Below are positions 18,912 to 27,760 of a DNA stretch of 64,000 bases, in pieces. Position 1 is the stretch's first letter. Each line of letters opens with the position of its first letter. The notes beneath the pieces are model-generated. The model did not search any database, was not told the origin of the DNA, and saw nothing but the letters and a program-made list of their open reading frames with translations. The stretch lies in NCBI RefSeq assembly GCF_902859945.1, contig NZ_CADIKL010000017.1:62001-126000 (forward strand). The letters are read 5' to 3'. A program made the position numbers and the translations under genes. The stretch is from Paraburkholderia caffeinitolerans (GTDB taxonomy: Bacteria; Pseudomonadota; Gammaproteobacteria; Burkholderiales; Burkholderiaceae).

Positions 18912-19595
18912 ATGGCACTCGGCATTTTCGATATGGACGACACGCTCGTCGACGGCGACAGCGCGAACCTGTGGCTGCACTATCTCGTGGAGCGAGGCCG
19001 CGCTCCGAGCGAGATGCTGCCGCGCGAAGAGGCCCTGTTGCAGGCCTATCGCGAAGGCCGTGTCGACATGCGCGAATACGTGCGTTTCGCGCTGGAGCCG
19101 ATACGCGGGCTGATGCAAGAAGTGGTTGCGGCCTGGATGGCGGAATTTGTCGAAGGCGTCGTTTTGCCCCGTATTTTTCCAGAAGCATTGCGTCAGCTCG
19201 AATGGCATCGCGCCCGGCGGGACCGGCTGCTCATTGTGTCGGCTACGGGCGAGCACCTCGTCAGCGCGATTGCGAATCGTCTCGGCGTGCAAGACTCGAT
19301 CGGGATTCGAGTGGAAACACGAAACGGGCGTTATACCGGCGATACCTATGGCGAACTCAGCTATCGCGAAGGCAAAGTATCCCGTGTGCGCACCTGGCTG
19401 AACGCCGAGGGCGAAAGTCTCGACGGGAGTTACGGCTATAGCGATTCATTCAACGATGTGTCGATGCTTGCGGCAGTCGATCATGGCCACGCGGTGAATC
19501 CGGACGCGACGTTACACGCAATCGCCGTGGAGCGCGGCTGGCGTGTGCTGCACTGGCTGCCGGCCAGCAGGCAACGGGATGGGATTGAACAGTGA
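18912..19595 (+). CDS. HAD-IB family phosphatase (phosphoserine phosphatase-like)
   Basis: A 227-residue HAD-superfamily hydrolase. The catalytic DxDxT motif is FDMDDT (Asp7 and Asp9), motif II is LLIVSATGEHL (serine/threonine), motif III has the lysine in YREGKVSRV and motif IV is GYSDSFNDVSML. Subclass IB includes phosphoserine and phosphoethanolamine/choline phosphatases. It starts one base after the ATPase stop, so it belongs to the importer operon and suggests that the imported compound is, or becomes, a phosphate ester (inference). Confidence 0.88.
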   Translation: MALGIFDMDDTLVDGDSANLWLHYLVERGRAPSEMLPREEALLQAYREGRVDMREYVRFALEPIRGLMQEVVAAWMAEFVEGVVLPRIFPEALRQLEWHRARRDRLLIVSATGEHLVSAIANRLGVQDSIGIRVETRNGRYTGDTYGELSYREGKVSRVRTWLNAEGESLDGSYGYSDSFNDVSMLAAVDHGHAVNPDATLHAIAVERGWRVLHWLPASRQRDGIEQ

Positions 19596-21079
19596 AAGTG
19601 CCGGGTGGTGTATTACTGGCCGACATTGCGCTGGACCGGACAAGCGACGTTCCACTGCATCGGCAGCTCTATCTGCAGATTCGCAGGCAAGTTCTGAGTG
19701 GTCGGCTGACCAGCGGTACGCGTTTGCCCTCCACGCGCACATTGATTCGCGAACTCGGCGTTTCGCGTATCACGATCGTCAACGCGTTCGATCAATTGGT
19801 TGCGGAAGGATTTTTAAGCTCGCGTATTGGCGCCGGCACCTATGTTGCCGACGAGTGGAGCGCGCAGCAACGGCCGCAACCTGCGCCTGAACGGCCACAT
19901 CTGTCCGCGCGGGGCGCTGCAACCATCTCCGCGCGAGGCGACCTGTTCAGCCGGGCGCCGCAGTCGTGGTCGCCGGACGAGTCGGAATCGTTCATCTCCA
20001 GTCAGGGCGCGTTCGAAGAATTTCCCGTGCGCGTCTGGAAGCGTCTTCTGTCGCGCCACGGCTCGCGGCGCGACATCGATTTGCTCGGCTACGGCGATCC
20101 GCTCGGTTACCGGCCGTTGCGCGAAGCGATTGCCAATTACCTGAATGATGTTCGCGGGCTGGACTGCGAGGTCGATCAAATCGCCATTTCGTCGGGCGCT
20201 CAGCAGGCGTTCAACGTGCTCGCCATGTTGCTGCTCGATCCGGACGACGCGGTATGGGTCGAGGACCCCGGCCATATTGCGGCCCGCCTCGCGTTTCAGG
20301 CGCAAGGCTGCCGGCTCTACGGCGTCGCGCTCGATGAACAGGGTGCCGACGTGTCGTTTGGCATCGCCCGCCATCCCCGCGCGCGTCTGGCGTTTGTCAC
20401 GCCGTCGAGGCAGCATCCGCTCGGCATGACCATGAGTTTGGGGCGGCGCATGGAGTGGATCGACTGGGCGCGCGATTCGCAGAGCTGGATCATCGAGGAT
20501 GATTGCGACAGCGAGCTGCGTTACCGCGGGCCGCTCCTGCCGGCCCTGTTCGGCCTCGACCGGAACGAGCATGTTATTTATGTCGGGACGCTCAGCAAGG
20601 TGATGTTTCCATCGCTGCGGCTCGGCTATGTGGTGTTGCCGAAAGATCTCGTCGCCCCGTTCGCCGCGGTGTGCACGGTGATCGGGCGCAGCCCCTCCAC
20701 GCTCATGCAGGCGGTTGCGGCCGATTTCATCCGCGAAGGCCATCTGCAGGCGCATATCCGGCACACGCGCGGGTTGTATCAACGGCGGCAACATACGCTG
20801 TTGACCGAGCTTGGGAGCCAACTCGGACACTGCCTGAGCGCCGGGCCGGTCGATGCCGGCATGCATGTGCTTGGCTGGCTGAGCGAGGAAGTCGACGATC
20901 TGCACGTCGCCCGGTCACTCGCGCAACGCGGCGTCTACACGTATGCGCTTGGCGAATACTGCCTGGAGCAGAGGCAGCGCCCCGCATTGCTCATTGGCTT
21001 TGCGGGCACGGCCGAGGCCAATATGCGACGGGCGGTGGCGCGCATGGCCGACGCGTTGAAGCAACTGGGCCTGGCGTGA
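19592..21079 (+). CDS. MocR-type regulator: GntR helix-turn-helix fused to an aminotransferase-like PLP domain
   Basis: A 495-residue MocR/PdxR/GabR-type regulator. The N-terminal winged helix (VLSGRLTSGTRLPSTRTLIR, about residues 33-52) is followed by a linker and a fold type I aminotransferase-like domain. PLP-binding Lys336 lies in YVGTLSKVMFPSLRLGY, with IIEDDCDSELRY upstream of it. Such proteins sense an amine or amino-aldehyde through PLP. The GTG start overlaps the HAD stop, so it is co-transcribed with the importer genes. Its own likely targets are that operon and the epimerase and MFS genes after it. Confidence 0.9.
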   Translation: MKVPGGVLLADIALDRTSDVPLHRQLYLQIRRQVLSGRLTSGTRLPSTRTLIRELGVSRITIVNAFDQLVAEGFLSSRIGAGTYVADEWSAQQRPQPAPERPHLSARGAATISARGDLFSRAPQSWSPDESESFISSQGAFEEFPVRVWKRLLSRHGSRRDIDLLGYGDPLGYRPLREAIANYLNDVRGLDCEVDQIAISSGAQQAFNVLAMLLLDPDDAVWVEDPGHIAARLAFQAQGCRLYGVALDEQGADVSFGIARHPRARLAFVTPSRQHPLGMTMSLGRRMEWIDWARDSQSWIIEDDCDSELRYRGPLLPALFGLDRNEHVIYVGTLSKVMFPSLRLGYVVLPKDLVAPFAAVCTVIGRSPSTLMQAVAADFIREGHLQAHIRHTRGLYQRRQHTLLTELGSQLGHCLSAGPVDAGMHVLGWLSEEVDDLHVARSLAQRGVYTYALGEYCLEQRQRPALLIGFAGTAEANMRRAVARMADALKQLGLA

Positions 21080-21133
21080 CGGTCGTGCCCCACAGTGATG
21101 GGCGGCGGCTCAAAATGGACATGTCGGAGCGCT

Positions 21134-21177
21134 ATTTAATGGCTCTAACGATCGGTCCGCTACGATGATTTAATGGC
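21134..21177. repeat. Direct repeats ATTTAATGGC upstream of the epimerase-like gene
   Basis: ATTTAATGGC occurs at 21134-21143 and 21168-21177, 34 bp apart. MocR-type regulators typically bind direct repeats near the promoters they control, and this pair sits in the 148-bp gap after the MocR-type gene, ending 50 bp before the next ATG. Assignment is inference. Confidence 0.45.
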
Positions 21178-21227
21178 GGCATTCTGGATGTGCTCCTCTC
21201 GTGCATCCGTCCTCAACAGGAGTTCGA

Positions 21228-22310
21228 ATGCCCCTCATCCAGTCCCGATTCGCGACGCTGATCGGCCAGAATCTCGATGCCGAGGAATCCGCGCGTATTC
21301 CCGAGCTCACCCCGGCGCTGGCGCGCAAGCTGATCGAGCGTATCGACAGCGTGCGCCTGTTCGCGCACGCGTACACCATGCTGGGCAATTTCACCTACGG
21401 GCGCTTTCATCCTTGCGATCTGCTGGATCACGCGTATCGACACGAACTGGACGGCATCTGCATTCATTTGCTCGACGGCGAGGAGCGCAGCCTCGGGCAA
21501 ATGTCCGATTCGCAACTGCGCGAGGTGGCGGCTCACGCGAGCCGGCTCGGCCTGGACGTGCATCTCGAGATCAGTAGCACCCGGCGTCCGGACGTAGACG
21601 AAGTCGTGCGCATCGCGCGGATCATGGCGGTCGAACACATTCGCGTGTATTCGCGTTACGAGGGCTTGCTGTCCGACGTGATGAAGCGCGTGGAAGCCGA
21701 CCTGCGCTACCTCGCGGAACTCGCCGATCGCCATAGTCTGCATTTCTATTTTGAGCAGCACGAGGAACTGAAGAGCGCAGAGATCGCTGATCTGTTGCGC
21801 ACGGTCGGGCACTCGCGCCTGCATGCACTGTTCGATTTCGGCAACATGATCAACGCATGCGAATCGCCGATGGACGCATTGCGCGAGCTGGCGCCATACA
21901 TCGGCCAGGTTCACATGAAGGGTGTGCGGATTCTGAAGGAAGCCGACGGCTTCGGCCATCGCGGCGTGTTGCAGGGCAGCGCGGACGACGATCTTCCCGG
22001 CGCGCGGATGCTGTGCGAACTGCTGATGCTCGGCGAGTCGAAGCCGCAAATCATTGCCTTCGCACTCGAACAGGAAAACCACTATTACGCACCGATGTTT
22101 CGCCAGATGAGCGAAGCAGACGATCCATTCATACCGTACCGGGAAATGAGTGAAACGGGCATTCCCGGCGGCCTCAGCCGGGAGGCGCTGCTCGAGCAGG
22201 AGCCTCGCTGGGCCTTCAATCAGATCCGGTACACGCGAGCGCTACTGCTGCGTTTGCGCGAGCTCGCCGAATTGCGCTTGCAGACGGCCGGGACGACATC
22301 CGGCTGCTGA
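21228..22310 (+). CDS. Xylose isomerase-like TIM-barrel protein (sugar phosphate isomerase/epimerase family)
   Basis: A 360-residue protein with the AP-endonuclease 2/xylose-isomerase TIM-barrel pattern. Candidate metal ligands are Glu in DVHLEISS, Glu in YFEQHEEL, Asp in ALFDFGNMINA and His in GQVHMKGVRI; the C-terminal ALEQENHYY adds another acidic pair. The family includes sugar epimerases, inosose dehydratases and hydroxypyruvate isomerases. A CAGGAG site precedes the ATG at 21228. It starts its own transcription unit after the MocR-type gene and runs with the MFS gene. Confidence 0.82.
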   Translation: MPLIQSRFATLIGQNLDAEESARIPELTPALARKLIERIDSVRLFAHAYTMLGNFTYGRFHPCDLLDHAYRHELDGICIHLLDGEERSLGQMSDSQLREVAAHASRLGLDVHLEISSTRRPDVDEVVRIARIMAVEHIRVYSRYEGLLSDVMKRVEADLRYLAELADRHSLHFYFEQHEELKSAEIADLLRTVGHSRLHALFDFGNMINACESPMDALRELAPYIGQVHMKGVRILKEADGFGHRGVLQGSADDDLPGARMLCELLMLGESKPQIIAFALEQENHYYAPMFRQMSEADDPFIPYREMSETGIPGGLSREALLEQEPRWAFNQIRYTRALLLRLRELAELRLQTAGTTSGC

Positions 22311-22336
22311 TATAGAACGATCACATGGAGAAGACA

Positions 22337-23605
22337 ATGAAGTCGATTGACAGGATGAAATGGCTTAAGTTCGTAGTGCTTGTGATGGGGGGCGGGACAG
22401 TCTACAAGCTGGCGAACCTCAAGGATGCGTTTTATGTGCCGATGCAGCAGTACCTGGGATTGAGCAACGCGCAGATCGGCGTGCTGTTGAGCGTCAACTC
22501 GTTGTTTGCGACCGCGCTGTTCGTGGTTGGGGGCTATCTGTCCGATCGATTTCAGGCGCGCCGGACCATTTCGTTGGGGATGGTCGGCGCGGGCCTTATC
22601 GGCATTTATCTGAGCACGTTCCCGGGCTACAACCAGTTGCTCGTCCTGTTCGCGGCGCTGGCGGTCTGCTCCGACTGCCTGTTTTGGCCCGCGCTGCTCA
22701 AGGCGATTCGCAATCTTGGCAACAGCGATGAGCAAGGACGCATGTTCGGCTTCCTGGAAGGCGGCCGCGGGGTGATCGATACGCTGGTGGCATTTTCGGC
22801 GCTCGGACTGTTCGTCGTGATGGGCTCGGGCCCGGGCGGGTTCAAGGCGGCGATCTTGATGTATTCGGTGATCGACATCCTGGTTGGCGTGCTGACGTTC
22901 TTCCTGCTCAGCGGCGCCGACAAGCACGCGCCGGCCGAGCGTAATGCTTCGCAAATCTCGGGGCTGGCAGCGTTGAAAATGGCGATACGTCTGCCGAAAC
23001 TGTGGCTCGTCAGCCTGAACGTCTTTATGGTGTACGTGGTGTATTGCGGATTGACCTATTTCATTCCGTATCTCAAGTACGTGTACGGTTTGCCGGTCGG
23101 CCTCGTCGGCGCCTACGGCATTATCAATCAGTACGGCTTGAAGATCTTGGGCGGCCCGCTGGGCGGCTATCTCTCCGACAAGAAATTCGGCAGCGCGATC
23201 AGCTACATCCGCGCGGCATTTTTTGCGCTGATCCCGATGATGGCGGTGATCTTGTGTCTGCCCGGAAATCCCGATTACATGATCGCCGGGATGATTGCCA
23301 CACTGGGTTTTTCACTGATCGTCTTCACGATGCGCGGCGTGTTCTGGGCGCCGATGGAGGAGGCCGGGATTCCCAATGAAATCAGCGGTGCCGCCTTTGG
23401 TGTTGCCTGCCTCGTCGGTTATGCGCCTGGGATGTTCGCATTCATGATCTATGGCGCGCTTCTGGATGCGTTTCCGGGGGTGACGGGCTACCACTACGTG
23501 TTTGGGTTGATGACTGCGATGGCGCTGATCGGAATTTGCGTGGCCAATGTGCTGGCGCGCGTCACGCGCACGGGCCGGGCCGCGCGCCCCGCTACGGCGG
23601 CGTAG
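22337..23605 (+). CDS. Major facilitator superfamily transporter (YihN-like)
   Basis: A 422-residue, 12-helix MFS transporter. The loop 2-3 signature appears as GGYLSDRFQARRTI, with a second one as GGYLSDKKFGSAISY after helix 8. The overall pattern resembles the YihN group of sugar or organic-anion transporters. The ATG at 22337 is preferred because GGAG at 22327-22330 lies six bases upstream; an ATG at 22325 would not have a ribosome site. It lies 26 bp after the epimerase-like gene and likely serves the same compound. Confidence 0.85.
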   Translation: MKSIDRMKWLKFVVLVMGGGTVYKLANLKDAFYVPMQQYLGLSNAQIGVLLSVNSLFATALFVVGGYLSDRFQARRTISLGMVGAGLIGIYLSTFPGYNQLLVLFAALAVCSDCLFWPALLKAIRNLGNSDEQGRMFGFLEGGRGVIDTLVAFSALGLFVVMGSGPGGFKAAILMYSVIDILVGVLTFFLLSGADKHAPAERNASQISGLAALKMAIRLPKLWLVSLNVFMVYVVYCGLTYFIPYLKYVYGLPVGLVGAYGIINQYGLKILGGPLGGYLSDKKFGSAISYIRAAFFALIPMMAVILCLPGNPDYMIAGMIATLGFSLIVFTMRGVFWAPMEEAGIPNEISGAAFGVACLVGYAPGMFAFMIYGALLDAFPGVTGYHYVFGLMTAMALIGICVANVLARVTRTGRAARPATAA

Positions 23606-23632
23606 CGAAAGTGGCGCAGGCGCCTTCGCAAT

Positions 23633-24637
23633 CTACTGCGCCTCCCTCCAGTTCGAAACCGTCATGCCAAAGTGCTTTCTGAACCAGAAAGCAAAGGCGC
23701 TCGAACTGGAAAAACCGAGTAGATCCGCGAGTTCCGAGAGCGAGCGGTCGCTATCGCGGATCTGTCTCGAGGCGAGTTCGCAGCGAATCACCTGAAGCAG
23801 CGCCGAAAAGCTCGTCTCCTCGGCGGACAGGCGCCGCTGCAAAGTCCGCCGGTCCACGCCCAGGTGCCTCGCCACCTGGTCGGCCGTGCATCGGCCATTG
23901 GGCAACATCGCAACGATGACCTGACGAATGGTATGCGTGGTGCTTTCGTTGGCGCCCGATAACGCCTGATCCAGAAAGCGGCGGGCATAGAGCGCCATCT
24001 GCGAGTCGCCGCCAGCCCGATAGGCGGCCAGATCCTTGGCGTGGCATACGATGCCATTGACACTCGAATTGAATTCGACCGCCGATCTGAAGAAGGTCTT
24101 GTGACAGGTCGCGCCGTCCGGCGGGCGGTGCTCGAAGCAGACGCTGCGCGGCCGCCAGTTCGGCCCGAGCAGTTCCTCCATGCTCCGATAAAGCACGCCA
24201 ACGGCCATCTCAATCGATTGCCGCACCGAATTCTTGTCGCTCATCAGAATGTTCTCGCGAATCAAGACGGCATCGCCATAATCTTCAATGCGGGTCAGCA
24301 GCGACGCATTAATCAGGCGTATGTAACGGCACAGGCTCTCGAGCGCATCTCGCCCCGTGGGCGCTTCGCTCATGACGGCGCTGATCGGCCCCAGATTGGA
24401 CAGCCGGCGGCGCATCGCCAGCTGCAAGCCGAAATCTTCCACATTCGCTGCTGCGGCACTGTTTTCCAGCAGTTCGCGGACCGCGTCGGTGCTGATGGGC
24501 GTATCGGGATCCACGAGATCGCGTGCATTCAAGCCGACCCTGCGCAGCATGCGCGCGGGATCCAGCCCCACGTGGCGAGCGAGGTCCGCATAGCCCGTGA
24601 GGCTGGCACTGCGGATCGTGAGCATGTATCGCTGCAT
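23633..24637 (-). CDS. AraC-family regulator of the OruR/ArgR type with Arabinose_bd-like N-terminal domain
   Basis: A 334-residue regulator. The N-terminal 190 residues match the arabinose-binding-like domain found in OruR and related regulators (SASLTGYADLARHVGLDPARML, LGLQLAMRRRLSNLGPISAVM). The C-terminal helix-turn-helix pair is CTADQVARHLGVDRRTLQRRLS and LSELADLLGFSSSSAFAFWFRKHFG. The start at 24637 (MQRYMLTIRS) is the usual start for the family. It is divergent from the BKACE gene and shares with it a pair of 21-bp-spaced direct repeats, so it likely activates that gene and controls itself. Confidence 0.88.
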   Translation of the reverse strand: MQRYMLTIRSASLTGYADLARHVGLDPARMLRRVGLNARDLVDPDTPISTDAVRELLENSAAAANVEDFGLQLAMRRRLSNLGPISAVMSEAPTGRDALESLCRYIRLINASLLTRIEDYGDAVLIRENILMSDKNSVRQSIEMAVGVLYRSMEELLGPNWRPRSVCFEHRPPDGATCHKTFFRSAVEFNSSVNGIVCHAKDLAAYRAGGDSQMALYARRFLDQALSGANESTTHTIRQVIVAMLPNGRCTADQVARHLGVDRRTLQRRLSAEETSFSALLQVIRCELASRQIRDSDRSLSELADLLGFSSSSAFAFWFRKHFGMTVSNWREAQ

Positions 24638-24642
24638 GGCGG

Positions 24643-24683
24643 TGTCCCAATTTCGACATCGAATGTCCCAAATGATACATCGA
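24643..24683. promoter_or_regulatory. Two direct repeats spaced 21 bp between araC-type gene and BKACE gene
   Basis: The 20-base elements at 24643-24662 and 24664-24683 both begin TGTCCCAA and end ACATCGA, with 16 of 20 positions identical and start-to-start spacing of 21 bp (two helical turns). This is the classic geometry of an AraC-type tandem operator. A near-consensus -10, TATCAT, lies at 24716-24721 with a poor -35, as expected for an activator-dependent promoter. Confidence 0.7.
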
Positions 24684-24747
24684 GGTCGATCTGGCGGCGA
24701 TATCCTTCTACTCACTATCATTTACCTGCTCATCCAGGAGACACGCC

Positions 24748-25806
24748 ATGAACTTTCTCGACGGACACCTCTTCCCCGAAAACCAGCAACCGCTGATCAT
24801 TACGGCCGCGCCCTATGCGCCGTCGTGGCTGCCCTCGGACTTCCCCGAGGAAATCGCGGTCACGATGGAGGATCAGATCCAGAAGGCGGTGGACTGCTAC
24901 AACGCGGGCGCGACGGTGCTGCACCTGCACGTGCGCGAGCTGGACGGCAAGGGCAGCAAGCGCCTGTCGAAGTTCAACGAGCTGATTGCCGGGGTGCGCG
25001 CGCGCGTGCCGGAGATGATCATCCAGGTGGGCGGCTCGATCAGTTTCGCGCCGGAATCCGAGGGCGCGGCCGCCAAGTGGCTTTCGGACGACACGCGCCA
25101 CATGCTGGCCGAGCTGGACCCCAAGCCCGACCAGGTGACGGTGACGATCAACACCTCGCAGATGAATGTCCTCGAGCAATTCGATGCGCGTGACATCCAG
25201 GGTACGTCGATGGAAGACCCGGCGGTGTTCAACGCCTACAAGGAGATGACGGTGCCGGCGCAGCCGGGCTGGGCCGAGGAGCATATCCGCCGCCTGACGG
25301 CCGCCGGCATTCAGAGCGCGTTCCAGTGCTACAACATCAACAGCTTCGAGTCGGTGGAGCGCCTGATGCGCCGCGGCATCTATAAGGGCCCGCTGGTGAT
25401 GAACTGGGTCGCCATCGGCGGCGGCATGGACGTGCCCAACGTCTACAGCCTGGCCAACTTCATGCGTGCGGTACCCGATGGCGCGGTGGTGACGGTGGAA
25501 AGCTCGGTGCTCAACGTGCTGCCGGTGAACATGATGGGTATCGCCATGGGCCTGCACGTGCGCACGGGCACTGAGGACAATCTGTGGAACCAGTCGCGCA
25601 CGGCCAAGATCGGCACGGCGGCGCAGATCGAGCAACTGGTGCGCATCTCGCGCGAGTTCGGCCGTCCGATCGCCACCGCCAAAGAAGCGCGCGAGATCAG
25701 CAAGATCGGCGTGTTCTACGACACGGTGGAGGAATCCCTGGAAGCCAACGGCTTCGCGCCGAACCGCGCCGGCCGACAGCAAGGCCATCTGCGCAAGATC
25801 GCCTGA
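24748..25806 (+). CDS. Beta-keto acid cleavage enzyme (BKACE, DUF849 family), copy 1
   Basis: A 352-residue protein of the BKACE family, founded on 3-keto-5-aminohexanoate cleavage enzyme of lysine fermentation. These TIM-barrel enzymes use Zn2+ to split a beta-keto acid with acetyl-CoA into acetoacetate and a new CoA thioester. The zinc histidines appear in LHLHVREL (His59 and His61), and PEMIIQVGGSISF and NVYSLANF are family blocks. The substrate side chain is not fixed by sequence; carnitine-type and amino-keto acid substrates are known in the family. A CAGGAGA site precedes the ATG. A near-identical second copy begins at 52773. Confidence 0.88.
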   Translation: MNFLDGHLFPENQQPLIITAAPYAPSWLPSDFPEEIAVTMEDQIQKAVDCYNAGATVLHLHVRELDGKGSKRLSKFNELIAGVRARVPEMIIQVGGSISFAPESEGAAAKWLSDDTRHMLAELDPKPDQVTVTINTSQMNVLEQFDARDIQGTSMEDPAVFNAYKEMTVPAQPGWAEEHIRRLTAAGIQSAFQCYNINSFESVERLMRRGIYKGPLVMNWVAIGGGMDVPNVYSLANFMRAVPDGAVVTVESSVLNVLPVNMMGIAMGLHVRTGTEDNLWNQSRTAKIGTAAQIEQLVRISREFGRPIATAKEAREISKIGVFYDTVEESLEANGFAPNRAGRQQGHLRKIA

Positions 25807-25818
25807 TCGGTGGAACCG

Positions 25819-25846
25819 GGCATGCCGCGCTCGCGTGCGGCGTGCC
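25819..25846 (+). terminator. Stem-loop after BKACE copy 1
   Basis: GGCATGCCGC (25819-25828) pairs with GCGGCGTGCC (25837-25846) over 10 positions with one G-T wobble. It begins 13 bases after the BKACE stop. No clear T run follows, so it may be a weak or factor-dependent terminator. Confidence 0.45.
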
Positions 25847-25958
25847 AACGATCTCTCCATGAAATAAGCAATTCTAATTAAATAGCATTGGAGTCGATCT
25901 AAAGGCGCCCGCCTGCACGGCGGGCGGGGACGAGTCACCACGCGTGCGAGGATAGCCA

Positions 25959-27308
25959 GTGAATGCTACGACACACATGGAAGGCGCGTCCGGTCCCTCG
26001 GGTACGCCGCAGCGGTGCGATCACGGCGTTCCGAAGCGCCTGCGCGCCAGCAGCCTCGATCCCGAAGCCGAGGCGCTTCTGCATCTGCTCAACTTCATGA
26101 AGCGCAAGCCGGTCAACCGCCTGAATCTTCGCCAGCACCGGCTGGCGTGGCGATTGTCGGCGCTTGCGCTTGGCCGTGCCGATGCAGTGGCCCGCGTCGA
26201 AACGCTGTCGATTCCCGGCCCCTGCGCGCCGATCCGCTTGAAGCTGTATCGGCCCTCGGAGCGTCCCGCCGCCGAAAGCGCGCCTGCCTTCCTGTGGTTT
26301 CATGGCGGCGGTTTTCTGATGGGCGGATTCTCGACTGCCGACGCGATTTGCCGCCATATTGCGGCGGCAAGCGGCGTGATGGTCGTGGCGGCGCGCTACC
26401 GCCTGGCGCCGGAGCACGACCTGTATGCCGGTCGTGCCGATTGCATGGCGGCGCTGGAGTGGATTGTGCGCGAGGGCCGCTCGCTGGGCATCGATACCAC
26501 GCGTCTGGCGGTGGGCGGCGACTCGGCGGGCGGCAATCTGGCCGCTGCCGTGGCGCAGCGCCATGTCGAGCAAGGCGGCACCGCGTTGCGGCTTCAGGTG
26601 CTGGCTTATCCGGCTACGAATCTGCTCGACGACTTCGCCTCCAAAGCGGAAAACGCCAGCGGCTATGTCCTGACCTCGGAGAGCATCGACTCAATCCGCC
26701 GGCTGATCACGCAAGGCGACACAGATCTCGCCAACCCCTGGATCTCGCCGGCATTCGCAAGCGGGTTGCGCGATCTGCCGCCGGCGCTCGTCGTGACGGC
26801 GGGCTTCGACCCGATTCGCGACGATGGTCTCGCTTACGCGGGGCGTCTGCGCGAGGCGGGCGTGCCGGTCGAATTGCTGCACTACGCGGGACAGTTCCAC
26901 GGCTTCCTGAACTTCAACGGTGTGCTGCGTGCCGCGCGCGATGCGCTCGACCGTATTGGCGCGGCGCTTCGGCTTGGCCTGGGCTCGCCTGCCGGCGATA
27001 AGGCGGCGCGGGTCGATTGCACCATCGAGTTGTCGGCGCAATGCCGTGATGATTTCGCATGGGGCGGATTTCCCGCGGGCCGCAATCTGCTGATTGCGTG
27101 GCTGATGCTGGGCGAGCGGCTGGAGGGTTGGCGCTGGACAATGCTGCGCCGCGCGTTGGCCGATATCGGCTGGCCCATGGCCCTGAACGCTTTCCCGCTG
27201 TTCAACCCGGTGTCCGTGTGCAGGGCGTCGCTCGGGCAGTACTTCGCGCCGCTGGCGGCAAGCGAAACCTGGGATGGCCATGCGCCAGGTCATTCCTGCT
27301 CCGATTAA
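25959..27308 (+). CDS. Alpha/beta hydrolase of the hormone-sensitive lipase group
   Basis: A 449-residue esterase/lipase-like protein. The oxyanion-hole motif is HGGG (His115-Gly118), the nucleophile is Ser189 in GGDSAGG, and the acid and base lie in GFDPIRDDG and QFHGFLNF. About 110 residues follow the catalytic domain, with no recognised domain (ending PLAASETWDGH). GTG at 25959 is the start, preceded by a GAGGATA site. It precedes the PHA synthase-like genes, but a depolymerase role is only a guess. Confidence 0.85.
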   Translation: MNATTHMEGASGPSGTPQRCDHGVPKRLRASSLDPEAEALLHLLNFMKRKPVNRLNLRQHRLAWRLSALALGRADAVARVETLSIPGPCAPIRLKLYRPSERPAAESAPAFLWFHGGGFLMGGFSTADAICRHIAAASGVMVVAARYRLAPEHDLYAGRADCMAALEWIVREGRSLGIDTTRLAVGGDSAGGNLAAAVAQRHVEQGGTALRLQVLAYPATNLLDDFASKAENASGYVLTSESIDSIRRLITQGDTDLANPWISPAFASGLRDLPPALVVTAGFDPIRDDGLAYAGRLREAGVPVELLHYAGQFHGFLNFNGVLRAARDALDRIGAALRLGLGSPAGDKAARVDCTIELSAQCRDDFAWGGFPAGRNLLIAWLMLGERLEGWRWTMLRRALADIGWPMALNAFPLFNPVSVCRASLGQYFAPLAASETWDGHAPGHSCSD

Positions 27309-27343
27309 GGCGCGATTTGTTCTATCGAACGATATCAAACGAT

Positions 27344-27757
27344 ATGGCATCCTCATTATTCCCCGATCCGTTTCAGATCTGGCGTGAAGCCTTGTCGAAA
27401 CTCGAGAACAACGCCAACGCGTTCGCGGCCGACTCCCTGAAATCGCAGGAAGTGCTTCAATCGTTGCACCAGTTTTCTTCGGTTTCGCTCGGCATGCAGC
27501 AGTGGTTCGAGAAGAGCGTCGAAGAATATTTGCGGCGCGCTAATCTGCCGAGCCGCAAGTCAGTCGATGAACTGGCGGTATCGTTGCGGCGCATCGAGGA
27601 GAAGCTCGACCGCTTGTTGCCGCAGGAGGCATCGGCCGCGCCTGCGCCCACCCCCCGGCCCGCGCGAACCCGCCGTCCGCCCGCCGCTGCGGCTGCTTCC
27701 GAACCCGCCGCCGAGGTCAAGCCAACGCGCCGCGGCACGCGTGCCGGGCAGGGCTGA
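27344..27757 (+). CDS. Small PHA synthase-associated protein (possible PhaE-like or phasin-like partner)
   Basis: A 137-residue protein with an amphipathic helical N-terminal half (PFQIWREALSKLENN, MQQWFEKSVEEYLRRANLP, DELAVSLRRIEEKLDRLLP) and an Ala/Pro/Arg-rich tail (PTPRPARTRRPPAAAA). This pattern, reminiscent of phasins and PhaE, and its position immediately before a class III-sized PHA synthase-like gene (3 bp gap) suggest a small partner or granule-binding protein. The family itself is not certain. The ATG at 27344 has only a weak ribosome site. Confidence 0.6.
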   Translation: MASSLFPDPFQIWREALSKLENNANAFAADSLKSQEVLQSLHQFSSVSLGMQQWFEKSVEEYLRRANLPSRKSVDELAVSLRRIEEKLDRLLPQEASAAPAPTPRPARTRRPPAAAAASEPAAEVKPTRRGTRAGQG

Positions 27758-27760
27758 ACG

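Noticed and set aside
24748..25806. Naming the BKACE proteins as carnitine-pathway dehydrocarnitine cleavage enzymes
   Set aside because: No carnitine dehydrogenase, thioesterase or CdhR-type regulator is adjacent, and BKACE substrates cannot be read from these residues alone.
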